A stretch of 64,000 nucleotides of DNA from Acetobacter okinawensis. GTDB taxonomy: Bacteria > Pseudomonadota > Alphaproteobacteria > Acetobacterales > Acetobacteraceae. Positions within the stretch are counted from its first letter, which is position 1. Each line of letters opens with the position of its first letter. Of this stretch, positions 1 to 7,625 are shown one piece after another. The stretch spans positions 1-64,000 of the forward strand of contig NZ_JOPJ01000010.1 of assembly GCF_002153655.1 (NCBI RefSeq), read 5' to 3'. The notes beneath the pieces were generated by a model that had not been told where the DNA came from, ran no database searches, and saw only the letters and a program-made list of their open reading frames with translations. A program made the translations under genes and the position numbers.

Positions 1-70
1 ATTCATGTCCGCAATCCACATCGCAGCAAGCGTCATCTTCTACCTCAAAGAATGAGTCCTGAGCCTAGCG
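1..70 (+). mobile_element. 3' end of an IS5-family insertion sequence (partial)
   Basis: From base 2 the sequence reads FMSAIHIAASVIFYLKE and then a TGA at 53-55, which is the usual C-terminus of IS5-group (IS1031/IS12528-like) transposases. By eye, bases 5-70 are about 80 % identical to the reverse complement of 3696-3757, the 3' end of the second, decayed element at 3696-4324. The rest of this copy lies left of the window, so I cannot tell whether it is intact. It is read on the plus strand, opposite to the copy at 3.7-4.3 kb. Confidence 0.75.
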
Positions 71-163
71 TGAAGAAGTTTGACTGCTTCCGCCTGTGTC
101 AGGTTTTCTGCATATTATAATTTTAGTTATTATATTAATCTTATGGCTTGTTTGGAGTGGAAT

Positions 164-1054
164 ATGGGTTTTCTGGAACGCAGCCATCTGAAAATTATTC
201 AGGAAGTGGCCAGAGAAGGTTCTTTAACCGCCGCGAGCGTGCGCCTTAATCTGACCCAGCCAGCACTCAGTCATGCTATCCGCAAGATAGAAACCCAGTT
301 CGAAGTTAAAATATGGCGGCGGGAGGGACGCTCTCTTGTGCTCACTCAAGCCGGAGAATGGCTGCTAGGGCTGGCTAACCGCCTTCTTCCTCAATTTGAA
401 TTGGCGGAAAAACGTCTTCAGCAGTTTAGTAATGGCGAACGCGGCACACTCCGTATCGGCATGGAATGTCACCCTTGTTATCAATGGCTTCTCAAGGTCG
501 TCTCTCCATATTTGGAGCGATGGCCTAAGGTTGATGTGGACGTGCGACAGAAGTTCCAATTTGGTGGAATTGGTGCATTACTCAGTAATGAGATTGATCT
601 TCTCGTCACCCCAGATCCTCTTTACAAGTCCGGTCTGAAGTTCACTCCGGTTTTTGATTATGAACTTGTTCTGGCTGTTGGCCCCGAACACCCTTTGCAC
701 AAACAAAATTTCATCTTGCCAGAACATCTTGCAGACGAAACCTTGATTACATACCCTGTTCCATCAGAACGTCTTGATATTTATACGCAATTTTTACAAC
801 CAGCCGGAATTGCCCCACGGCAGCAGAAGCAGATCGAAACAACAGATATCATGCTGGTCATGGTTGCACATGGTCGGGGCGTGGCCGCACTCCCGCGCTG
901 GCTTGTTACAGAATATGCCACTCGCTTTGAACTTTATCCTGTCAAATTAGGCAAGAAAGGCATCGCGAAACAGATCTTCCTTGGTCATAGAGAAACTGAT
1001 GAGGATATTCACTACCTGCGAGATTTTATAGAATTTGCAGCTTCGGCTCCCTGA
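164..1054 (+). CDS. metR: LysR-family regulator of methionine metabolism, MetR-like
   Basis: A cytoplasmic LysR-type DNA-binding regulator of 296 residues. The N-terminal winged helix-turn-helix contains SLTAASVRLNLTQPALSH, and the effector domain resembles Escherichia coli MetR along its length. Shared pieces include LRIGMECHPCYQWL, a PMFDYE-like PVFDYELVLA, and LDIYTQFLQPAG. In E. coli MetR senses homocysteine and activates met genes; that role is inferred here. The ATG at 164 is preferred because TTGGAG precedes it; the frame is open from 80 but that part has no family similarity. It sits about 3.3 kb from mesD/mesX, a methionine synthase operon, and the siderophore receptor and an IS lie between them. 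A possible MetR-like site (TGAAGAAGTTTGA, 71-83, one mismatch to TGAA-N5-TTCA) precedes it. Confidence 0.8.
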   Translation: MGFLERSHLKIIQEVAREGSLTAASVRLNLTQPALSHAIRKIETQFEVKIWRREGRSLVLTQAGEWLLGLANRLLPQFELAEKRLQQFSNGERGTLRIGMECHPCYQWLLKVVSPYLERWPKVDVDVRQKFQFGGIGALLSNEIDLLVTPDPLYKSGLKFTPVFDYELVLAVGPEHPLHKQNFILPEHLADETLITYPVPSERLDIYTQFLQPAGIAPRQQKQIETTDIMLVMVAHGRGVAALPRWLVTEYATRFELYPVKLGKKGIAKQIFLGHRETDEDIHYLRDFIEFAASAP

Positions 1055-1120
1055 GCCTGTTTAATCAATAACGGAGTAATCCTGTTTTCCTAAGTAACCC
1101 TAAGAAGCCTCAGCATTACA

Positions 1121-1158
1121 GAAAAACAAAAGCAGGAAAGCTCGTTCTCCTGCTTTTG
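1121..1158. terminator. Bidirectional hairpin terminator between metR and the siderophore receptor
   Basis: Perfect 11-bp inverted repeat CAAAAGCAGGA (1127-1137) and TCCTGCTTTTG (1148-1158) with a 10-nt loop. On the minus strand it is followed by TTTTTC, so it should terminate the siderophore receptor gene that ends at 1166; it also lies downstream of metR. Confidence 0.8.
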
Positions 1159-1165
1159 TAAAAAA

Positions 1166-3550
1166 TCAATAATGGCCGCGCAGAGTAAAGCTGAACGTAC
1201 GGGGTTCTCCGTAAATCATGCCATCATAAAACCCTTCCTGTCTTACATAGGTCCGATCAGTCAGGTTTGTGATATTCCCTGCAATATCGAGCCAGTTAGC
1301 CACCCGGTATCGAGCCATAATATTGATAAGCGTGTACCCTTTAACCCGGAGGTTGGAGGCATCATACTTACCGTTACCAAGAGGTCGTCCCGGATTGGTG
1401 GACCATTCCGTGCTGGATTGACTGGATATACCCCCACCAATGGTCAGGTGCCGCAACTTACCGGGGAACGTGTAACTTGTTGTAAAACGGACCAGATGAT
1501 GTGGGTCCTGACGGTAACTCAAACCTTTTTCGTAAAGATAGCTATAACCGAAGAAGACATTCCAACCTGGCAGCAACTCACCCGAGGCATCAAAGTCGAT
1601 ACCTTCTGTTTTTACACCGTCGACTGAATCGTAAATAGCTTCCCCTGTGCTGGCATTTGTCGCCCCCGTTGCCTGAGCCACATTGCTTTGTCTATTGAGA
1701 TAGAAAGCCAGAGAAGTGTTTAACCGCTTTTTGAAAAACTCTCCCTTCAACCCTGTTTCATAACTTTTACCCATAACAGGATTTAGGGGTTTGTTATCAA
1801 CATCCCGCAGATTGGATTGCGGCGTATAAATGTTTGTGTAACTTCCATAAATCGACATGGTTTTGGTAAAGTCATAGACCATACCGGCATAAGGCGTCAG
1901 AACAGCATTCTGCTGACCCGTGCTGGAAGAGCCCGAATATTGGTTCGCTTTATTATAGGTGCCCGTATAAGCCTGATAACTGCTCATACGCCCCCCCAGA
2001 ATGAGAGACAGACCTTTAGCCAACACAAAATGCCCAGACGCATATGCACCATAATTGCGTGTGACATCGACTTCACGCGCATGGGTACGATACGTTGTAA
2101 AATTGGGGTAAGACCCGTCCCACGTCTGCCAATTCGCAATAGGTAGCCCGGTTGCACGATACTGGCACCCTGAATACGGGCTAACCCCTGCAATAGAACA
2201 GTTCCCCAATGCTTTGCTAAAGGTATACTGGGTCAACTCATCATTATAACCGTTAAACCCAAAAACCAACTGATGCTCGTGGCCCAGAAAATGGACTGGC
2301 CCAGAAACATGAACATCAGCATTGTCACGCGCATCTTCATATTCGGCATGCAGGGCGTTCAGATATGCACCTGTTCCATCCTGATTCCAAAAACCACCAT
2401 AACTGCCGCGTGAAGCATTGTTGACTTTTGCAACCCCAAGATTGTTGTAGGAACTCCCCTGAGTGCGCATATAACCAACCTTCAGGTGCCAGCCAGCGGA
2501 GAAATCATGGTCATAGTTAATAAATGCCGTGTACTGGTCGCGAACCGCCTTGCTCCAGTCGGCTGCTGGGTTGGTGCTGCGCGGCAGGTTTGTTGCCGTT
2601 CCATCCGCATACCAAATCGGGACGTTTGACCCCCAAGAGGCACCATCATTCTGGGTTCTTTCATATTGGAAACCAAAATTGAGGGTATCACGCGCAGAGA
2701 TATCTGCTGTAAAATTTGCCAACGCACCAATGCGATTGACATGCTCGCGCACCCGAAACGTATCCGTGTCATCCCATGAAAAAACATAACGGCTGCGAAT
2801 GGTGCCTGAATGATTCAAGGGCGTATTCAGGTCCGCCATAACCCGATGTTCATTCCAGTTTCCCAGCCTTAAAAGGCCATTGGCTGCGAATTCACGCTGT
2901 GGTGCCTTGCGCTGCATATAAATGGTCGCAGACGGATCTCCCGTCCCGCCCAGCAGACCATTTGCTCCGCGAACAATCTGCACGTTATCATACAGATCCA
3001 TGTTCATGGATGACCCAACACCGCCAAAGCTGGTGGAGGCATCAATCTGCATTCCATCTATTTTGTAGTTGGTAATGTCAAAACCGCGTGCGCGATATGT
3101 TGTTCTACCAGCATTATCATTCGCATACGATGTTACACCGGGCGTGGTGTTCAAAACATCATCAAGGGTATTGATCTGCTGATCATCCATAACCTGCCGG
3201 GTTATGACTGTTACAGTTTGCGGCGTTTCTCGCAGGCTTAACGGTAAACCGGTGGAAGCGCTGGTTTCGGACGCAGTATAACTTCCACGGTCCCATCTAC
3301 GGGCTTTAACCAGAATATGTTCATCGGTCTTGGATGCAACGTTGACGATGGTATTCTGGTTCTTATCCGTTTTGACCGCAGAGTCTTTACGATCATCCGC
3401 TTTTTTTTCCACCACCTCATCAGAAGCAGTTTTATTATTCTTATTATATGCTGTATCCGCAGCCTCTGCAGAAAAAACTCCTCCTAAGGAGAGGAATGTC
3501 GAGGCTAACAGAGCAGTTACGCGAAGAGGTGTTACGGGACGGAGTGTCAC
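1166..3550 (-). CDS. TonB-dependent siderophore receptor (FhuE/FpvA-like)
   Basis: Outer-membrane ferric-siderophore importer of 794 residues, energised by TonB. Residues 1-30 form a signal peptide ending in AEA. A plug domain follows, with ETPQTVTVITRQ, TPGVTSYANDNAGRT, RGFDITNYKIDG and the VQIVRGANGLLGGTGDPSA stretch typical of the FhuE/FpvA/FoxA type. A beta-barrel completes the protein and ends in RTFSFTLRGHY. The start is GTG at 3550, preceded by GGTAGGA about 10 nt upstream. A Fur box lies directly upstream (3571-3589), so iron repression is expected. The ligand cannot be read from the sequence; hydroxamate-type siderophores are usual for this subfamily. The gene lies between two oppositely oriented IS5-type ends. 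Confidence 0.9.
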   Translation of the reverse strand: MTLRPVTPLRVTALLASTFLSLGGVFSAEAADTAYNKNNKTASDEVVEKKADDRKDSAVKTDKNQNTIVNVASKTDEHILVKARRWDRGSYTASETSASTGLPLSLRETPQTVTVITRQVMDDQQINTLDDVLNTTPGVTSYANDNAGRTTYRARGFDITNYKIDGMQIDASTSFGGVGSSMNMDLYDNVQIVRGANGLLGGTGDPSATIYMQRKAPQREFAANGLLRLGNWNEHRVMADLNTPLNHSGTIRSRYVFSWDDTDTFRVREHVNRIGALANFTADISARDTLNFGFQYERTQNDGASWGSNVPIWYADGTATNLPRSTNPAADWSKAVRDQYTAFINYDHDFSAGWHLKVGYMRTQGSSYNNLGVAKVNNASRGSYGGFWNQDGTGAYLNALHAEYEDARDNADVHVSGPVHFLGHEHQLVFGFNGYNDELTQYTFSKALGNCSIAGVSPYSGCQYRATGLPIANWQTWDGSYPNFTTYRTHAREVDVTRNYGAYASGHFVLAKGLSLILGGRMSSYQAYTGTYNKANQYSGSSSTGQQNAVLTPYAGMVYDFTKTMSIYGSYTNIYTPQSNLRDVDNKPLNPVMGKSYETGLKGEFFKKRLNTSLAFYLNRQSNVAQATGATNASTGEAIYDSVDGVKTEGIDFDASGELLPGWNVFFGYSYLYEKGLSYRQDPHHLVRFTTSYTFPGKLRHLTIGGGISSQSSTEWSTNPGRPLGNGKYDASNLRVKGYTLINIMARYRVANWLDIAGNITNLTDRTYVRQEGFYDGMIYGEPRTFSFTLRGHY

Positions 3551-3570
3551 ATCAAAATCCTACCATAGAG

Positions 3571-3589
3571 GTTAATGCGAATCATTCTC
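3571..3589. promoter_or_regulatory. Fur box of the siderophore receptor gene
   Basis: GTTAATGCGAATCATTCTC matches the classical 19-bp Fur consensus GATAATGATAATCATTATC at 15 of 19 positions. It lies 21 bases upstream of the GTG start of the receptor at 3550, where it would overlap the promoter. Confidence 0.75.
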
Positions 3590-3695
3590 ATAGTCATCGC
3601 ATCTAGCAGATTGCATCGCGCCCCTAAAGCAACAATAAATTACATTTTATCCATTTTTTATAATGATCCGCAGGATTGATGATTGTTTTATATAA

Positions 3696-4324
3696 GCTCA
3701 GGATTCATTCCTTGAGATAGAAGATGCAACTCGCTGCAGGGTGGATTGCGGACATGCGCGTATGAGCGCAGCGATCGTATCTGGTCGCAGCACATCTGCG
3801 CCTTTGAAGTCACTGACCTGACCTTGCTGTCAGATGCAGGAGAACAGGCTTGCCCTGACCATCGTACATGGCAGGGGGTTTGGGGGGGGGCAGACCGCCT
3901 TTTGTTCGCCCGATATGGTGGGGAAAAGCCCCTTTTAAAGCGGGGATGCCAATGTCCGGTGGGCTTTGAGGTGCGTCGCATCAATCATCAGGCGCTTCGA
4001 GCGGCCAGATTGTTTTGTTAGGGCGACGCATATCCAGTCCAAGGCACCAGGGCGGCTCTACTGAATGAAGTAATTATATAAAGCCTTGTGAGAACCACAC
4101 GCTTGCGGAGCGTTTTTCCACTGGGGGCCGTTGCGGAACACATAAACGACCCTGCGCAAAACACAGCGGTCATCCACGCGTGGCTCACCGTGTGCCAGAG
4201 GATAAAATGGCTCAATTCGCTCCATCTGGTGTTCAGGCAGCAAAAATACATCACTCACAGTCTCACCTCCATCGGTGAGACTGTGCATGACAACTGCTCG
4301 CTCAGTTCAATAAATGATCCTAGG
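3696..4324 (-). mobile_element. Degenerate IS5-family element (IS1031/IS12528-like)
   Basis: The element is bounded by imperfect inverted ends: AGCTCAGGATTCATTCC starting at 3696 on the plus strand, and GCCTAGGATCATTTATTGAA read inwards on the minus strand from about 4324. It holds a broken transposase gene. At about 630 bp it is clearly shorter than a full IS of this group (roughly 0.85-0.95 kb), which points to an internal deletion. Its outer end overlaps the last codons of mesD and contributes that gene's TAG stop (4320-4322). Its orientation is opposite to the IS end at 1-70. Confidence 0.75.
3705..4258 (-). pseudogene. IS5-family transposase, frameshifted and internally deleted
   Basis: On the minus strand one frame (4058-4258) gives the transposase N-terminus, with LLPEHQMERIEPFYPLAHGE and PRVDDRCVLRRVVYVFRNG. 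Other frames give later parts of the DDE domain: a MIDATHLKAHRT-like DNA-binding/catalytic stretch near 3970-3990, GRTKGG near 3900, and the tail AIHPAASCIFYLKE before TGA at 3705-3707. The pieces lie in different frames, and the part between the GRTKGG region and the tail is shortened. The gene cannot make an active transposase. Confidence 0.8.
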
Positions 4325-5348
4325 CGGAGAGCTCTTTGCGAATAATGTCTGCTCCAGCGCTTAAGGCATTGAGTTTACCTCTGGCAATCTGCCGGGGCAG
4401 GGGAGCCATGCCGCAGTTGGTGCAGGGGTAAAGATTTTTCGCATCCACAAACTGCAAAGCTTTGCGTAAAGTATTGGCAACGTTTTCTGGCGTCTCAATA
4501 GTATGAGTTGCCACATCAATTGCACCGACCATAACTTTTTTGCCACGGATGAGTTCGATAAGGTCCATTGGAACCCGGGAGTTCTGGCATTCGAGAGAAA
4601 TCAGGTCGATGTTAGATTTTTGCAGTTTGGGAAAAATTTCTTCATATTGGCGCCATTCTGACCCCAGAGTATTTTTCCAGTCAATATTAGCTTTAATGCC
4701 ATAACCATAGCAGATATGGACTGCCGTTTCGCATTTTAGACCTTCAAGTGCTTTCTCCAGAGTGGCGATGCCCCAGTCATTCACTTCATCAAAGAAAACA
4801 TTAAAGGCGGGTTCATCAAACTGGATAATATCAACCCCCGCGGCTTCTAGTTCTTTAGCTTCGATGTTGAGGATTTTGGCAAATTCCCATGCCAGTTTTT
4901 CACGGCTTTTGTAATGACCATCATGGAGTGTATCAATCATGGTCATGGGGCCGGGCAATGCCCACTTGATAGGTTTTTTTGTTAAGGTGCGTAAGAATTT
5001 TGCATCTTCAACAAAAACAGATTTTTCGCGTGTGACGGCACCAACAACGGACGGCACACTGGCATTGTAGCGATTGCGAATTTTAACCGTCTGACGGTTT
5101 TCAAAATCAACGCCGCCGAGATGTTCAATAAAGGTTGTTACAAAGTGCTGGCGTGTCTGCTCGCCATCGCTGACAATATCAATGCCAGCACGATCCTGGT
5201 CATCCAGCGTCAGGCGCAGTGCGTCCTGCTTGCCTTCGCGTAGTTCCTCCCCCTGTAGTTTCCAGGGCGACCAGAGTGTCTCGGGTTGAGCGAGCCAGGA
5301 CGGTTTTGGCAAGCTGCCGGCTGTTGCGGTTGGGAGCAATGTTGTCAT
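4320..5348 (-). CDS. mesD: Core (folate-independent) methionine synthase, MesD type
   Basis: A 342-residue protein equal to the catalytic C-terminal barrel of MetE, without the N-terminal folate-binding half (MetE is about 750 residues). It should methylate homocysteine to methionine in the cytoplasm. The zinc/homocysteine ligands of MetE are present: His211 and Cys213 (VHICYGYG), Glu253 (ISLECQ) and Cys312 (CTNCGMAPLPR). In published work on core methionine synthases (families MesA-MesD, as I recall it), the MesD family of aerobic bacteria needs neither methyl-tetrahydrofolate nor cobalamin, but needs oxygen and the DUF1852 protein MesX. MesX is encoded 27 bases upstream here, which supports the MesD assignment. 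The start ATG has TAAGG upstream. The stop codon TAG lies in the end of the decayed IS, so the original C-terminus may have been slightly different. Confidence 0.85.
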   Translation of the reverse strand: MTTLLPTATAGSLPKPSWLAQPETLWSPWKLQGEELREGKQDALRLTLDDQDRAGIDIVSDGEQTRQHFVTTFIEHLGGVDFENRQTVKIRNRYNASVPSVVGAVTREKSVFVEDAKFLRTLTKKPIKWALPGPMTMIDTLHDGHYKSREKLAWEFAKILNIEAKELEAAGVDIIQFDEPAFNVFFDEVNDWGIATLEKALEGLKCETAVHICYGYGIKANIDWKNTLGSEWRQYEEIFPKLQKSNIDLISLECQNSRVPMDLIELIRGKKVMVGAIDVATHTIETPENVANTLRKALQFVDAKNLYPCTNCGMAPLPRQIARGKLNALSAGADIIRKELSA

Positions 5349-5375
5349 CGGATACGGCCTTAGGTTTTGGTTTCA

Positions 5376-6359
5376 TTAAGCAGAATAATTGGCAGACCAC
5401 TGCTCAAGCCTGTCATGGTAGGGCCTGATAAAGCTTTCTTCTGTGTATTTTCCCTGAGCAATGGCCAGTTGGCTACGTTCTTCTCGGTCATAAACAATAC
5501 GAGTCAGCGAGTAGTCCTGATGGCTTAAGCTGGGATGGTAGTCTTTAGGGGCTGACGAATTGGCATTATAAATTTCGGGGCGATAAACTTTTTGAAAAAC
5601 TTCCATCGTGCTGATGGTGCTGATGAGCTCGAGAGTAGAGTAATCAGCAAGAAGATCCCCAAAAAAATAGAATGCCAGAGGTGCTACGCTATTGGGCGGC
5701 ATAAAATAGCGCACTTTCATGCCCATTTTTGCGAAATACTGATCAGTCAATGAAAGTTCATTTTGTTGATATTCAACACCAAGAACCGGGTGCTGGTTAT
5801 CTGTCCGATGATAGGTTTTATTGGTGGAAACACTCAGACAAATGACCGGAAGCTTATGAAAGTTCTTTTGATAAACTGGAGAGTGAATAAGGGATTTGAA
5901 GAGTTTTCCATGTAAATCTCCAAAATTATGGGGGATATTAAAAACGGTCTTATCTTTGTTATAATTTAAAAGTAATACGCTAAAATCATAGTCTCGGACG
6001 TAAGAAGAAAAGTTATTTCCTGCCAGACCAGAAATACGTTTTTCATATTTGTTGTCTATGATTGTCGTATTCAGGATTTCGATAAGTGGGAAAGTGTCGT
6101 TCTTGCCCTCAACGTCGATATTCATATCAAAGGAAATAATTTCCACTTCGATTGAATAGCGACTGCCTTGGGGATTATCCCAATGGGCCAGATCATTAAA
6201 ACGGTTGTTAATCATCCGGATGACGTTGCGCAGGTTTTCCTGACGGTTTTCACCCCTTGCCAGATTGGCAAAGTTGGTTGTGAGGCGCGTGTTGTCTGAT
6301 GGGTGGTAGTGTTCATCAAACACAATTCGTTTAATATTGAAGGATGATGGATGTATCAT
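5376..6359 (-). CDS. mesX: DUF1852 protein MesX, partner of the MesD methionine synthase
   Basis: A 327-residue DUF1852 protein. Recognisable stretches are HYHPSDNTRLTTNFANLARG, GDLHGKLFKSL and FMPPNSVAPLAFYFFGDLLA. There is no signal peptide or membrane segment. The family is reported to be required, together with oxygen, for methionine synthesis by MesD; its own reaction is not known. Supplying or generating the methyl donor is an obvious possibility. I prefer ATG 6359, which has GAAGGAC about 10 nt upstream; the frame is open to a TTG at 6407 without a ribosome binding site. It is the first gene of a mesX-mesD operon. Base composition is strikingly AT-rich (the line from 5941 has 18 G/C in 60), unlike most of the window, which suggests horizontal acquisition. 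Confidence 0.85.
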   Translation of the reverse strand: MIHPSSFNIKRIVFDEHYHPSDNTRLTTNFANLARGENRQENLRNVIRMINNRFNDLAHWDNPQGSRYSIEVEIISFDMNIDVEGKNDTFPLIEILNTTIIDNKYEKRISGLAGNNFSSYVRDYDFSVLLLNYNKDKTVFNIPHNFGDLHGKLFKSLIHSPVYQKNFHKLPVICLSVSTNKTYHRTDNQHPVLGVEYQQNELSLTDQYFAKMGMKVRYFMPPNSVAPLAFYFFGDLLADYSTLELISTISTMEVFQKVYRPEIYNANSSAPKDYHPSLSHQDYSLTRIVYDREERSQLAIAQGKYTEESFIRPYHDRLEQWSANYSA

Positions 6360-6656
6360 TGTTAAATTTTGTCCTTCATTATTATTAAAATCAGATATTT
6401 TGAACAAAGATACAAAAAAGTTTAAGTTTTCTCTGATTTTAACTTTTGTATTTGTTGGTCAGTTTCACTCTCAAGCACGTTGATGATGTTATGCCTGAAT
6501 GATTCGTTGAATAAAAATGATTTGATTTCATTTATCCATAAATATGATTCATGGATTGGAGGCGTCATGGAAAGTTGCATGGCCATAGCCGCCAGCCTGT
6601 GTAAGGCTGCAACAGAAAGAAAAAGATCAATGAATATAAGATTGTTTTGGGAAATT
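6360..6656. other. Intergenic region upstream of mesX
   Basis: About 300 bp of AT-rich DNA between mesX and the 3' end of argP; it must contain the mesX-mesD promoter. TGATTTGATTTCA at 6518-6530 differs by one base from the MetR consensus TGAA-N5-TTCA, which is weak evidence. A 32-codon reading frame from ATG 6567, with GGAGG upstream (6558-6562), runs to the end of argP, but nothing identifies it as a gene. Confidence 0.4.
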
Positions 6657-7571
6657 TCAGTCTGACGTAAAATCAGGGCAGTGCAGTTTTTTCAAGTGTT
6701 GTGTTAATTTTCCCAAAAGCTCGCTCTTGAGCCTCGGAATAATCCAGTAAAGAGCCACATCAATAGCATGTTGTGGTTGAAGCTCTACAAGATTGCCTGT
6801 TGCAAGGTGGTCTTGTGCCAGAGGGAGCGGTTGCAGGCCCCACCCAAGGCCAGCCAGTGCAAAATCCATAAACCCTTGGGGGGAGGGGATGTAATGCACG
6901 TGTAATGGCAGGGGCATGTGATGTACGTCTTGCAGCCAGCGTGTTTGCAGTTTGTCGCGTTTTTCAAAGCACATGCATGGTGCTGTTGCAAATGCAGCAC
7001 GCGTGAATCCGTTGGAAAAGTGACGTTGTATAAAATCGGGACTAGCACAGGCAACATAGCGCAACACACCCAGATGGGTTGTGTGGCAGCCGGGTACCGG
7101 AGTGGCATCTGCCGTAACGGCGGCCATAACATCGCCCGAACGCAGCCGATCTGCCGTATGTGCTTCATCTTCAACAAGAAGGTCGAGAAAGACATGTGTC
7201 TCTTTTGCAAAGTCGGCTATGGCTTTGGGGAACCATGTTGCCAGACTATCCGCGTTTACTGCGATTTTGAGGGGTGGAGAGCGGGAGATTGCCAGAGCCT
7301 CTTGCCCGCAAAGCTCGGGAATTTCGGCCTCAAGCAGGCGCACCTTGTCAATATGCGCGCAAAGCGCTTTGCCCAGAGCGGTGGGCTGGCAAGGTTGACC
7401 TCTGACGATCAGGAGTGCCCCTAATCTTTCCTCGTATCCGCGGACGCGTTGTGAAATTGCTGAGGGGGTGAGGCCAAGAGCGTGAGCGGCTCCTTCAAAA
7501 GACCCTTCACGCACAACGGCACTGACAGCATTCAAGGCGGCGTAATCCAGCATGATTAAGGATTGCTTCAT
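6657..7571 (-). CDS. argP: LysR-family regulator ArgP (LysG/IciA type)
   Basis: LysR-type regulator of 304 residues (298 if it starts at ATG 7553). The N-terminal helix-turn-helix has EGSFEGAAHALGLTPSAISQ. The effector domain contains KIAVNADSLATWFPKAIADF, the signature of ArgP/LysG, which senses lysine and arginine. It is transcribed divergently from argO 55 bp away, the classical arrangement in which ArgP/LysG activates the exporter gene when basic amino acids accumulate. An 18-bp perfect palindrome lies between the two genes (7579-7596). If the first ATG (7571) is used, the palindrome is only 7 bp from the coding region, so ATG 7553 is equally possible. Confidence 0.85.
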   Translation of the reverse strand: MKQSLIMLDYAALNAVSAVVREGSFEGAAHALGLTPSAISQRVRGYEERLGALLIVRGQPCQPTALGKALCAHIDKVRLLEAEIPELCGQEALAISRSPPLKIAVNADSLATWFPKAIADFAKETHVFLDLLVEDEAHTADRLRSGDVMAAVTADATPVPGCHTTHLGVLRYVACASPDFIQRHFSNGFTRAAFATAPCMCFEKRDKLQTRWLQDVHHMPLPLHVHYIPSPQGFMDFALAGLGWGLQPLPLAQDHLATGNLVELQPQHAIDVALYWIIPRLKSELLGKLTQHLKKLHCPDFTSD

Positions 7572-7578
7572 ATCATTT

Positions 7579-7596
7579 AGAAAAACAAGTTTTTCT
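7579..7596. promoter_or_regulatory. 18-bp perfect palindrome in the argP/argO divergent promoter
   Basis: AGAAAAACAAGTTTTTCT: perfect 8-bp arms (AGAAAAAC / GTTTTTCT) around AA. It lies in the only gap between the divergent argP and argO genes, where an ArgP operator is expected. The assignment to ArgP is inferred from position and symmetry. Confidence 0.55.
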
Positions 7597-7625
7597 TATA
7601 TCGCAAACACGACTACCTAGACGTG

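Noticed and set aside
6480-6665. Small open reading frame of 61 codons between mesX and argP
   Set aside because: No similarity that I recognise, and it overlaps the end of argP. A GGAGG before an internal ATG (6567) is the only support.
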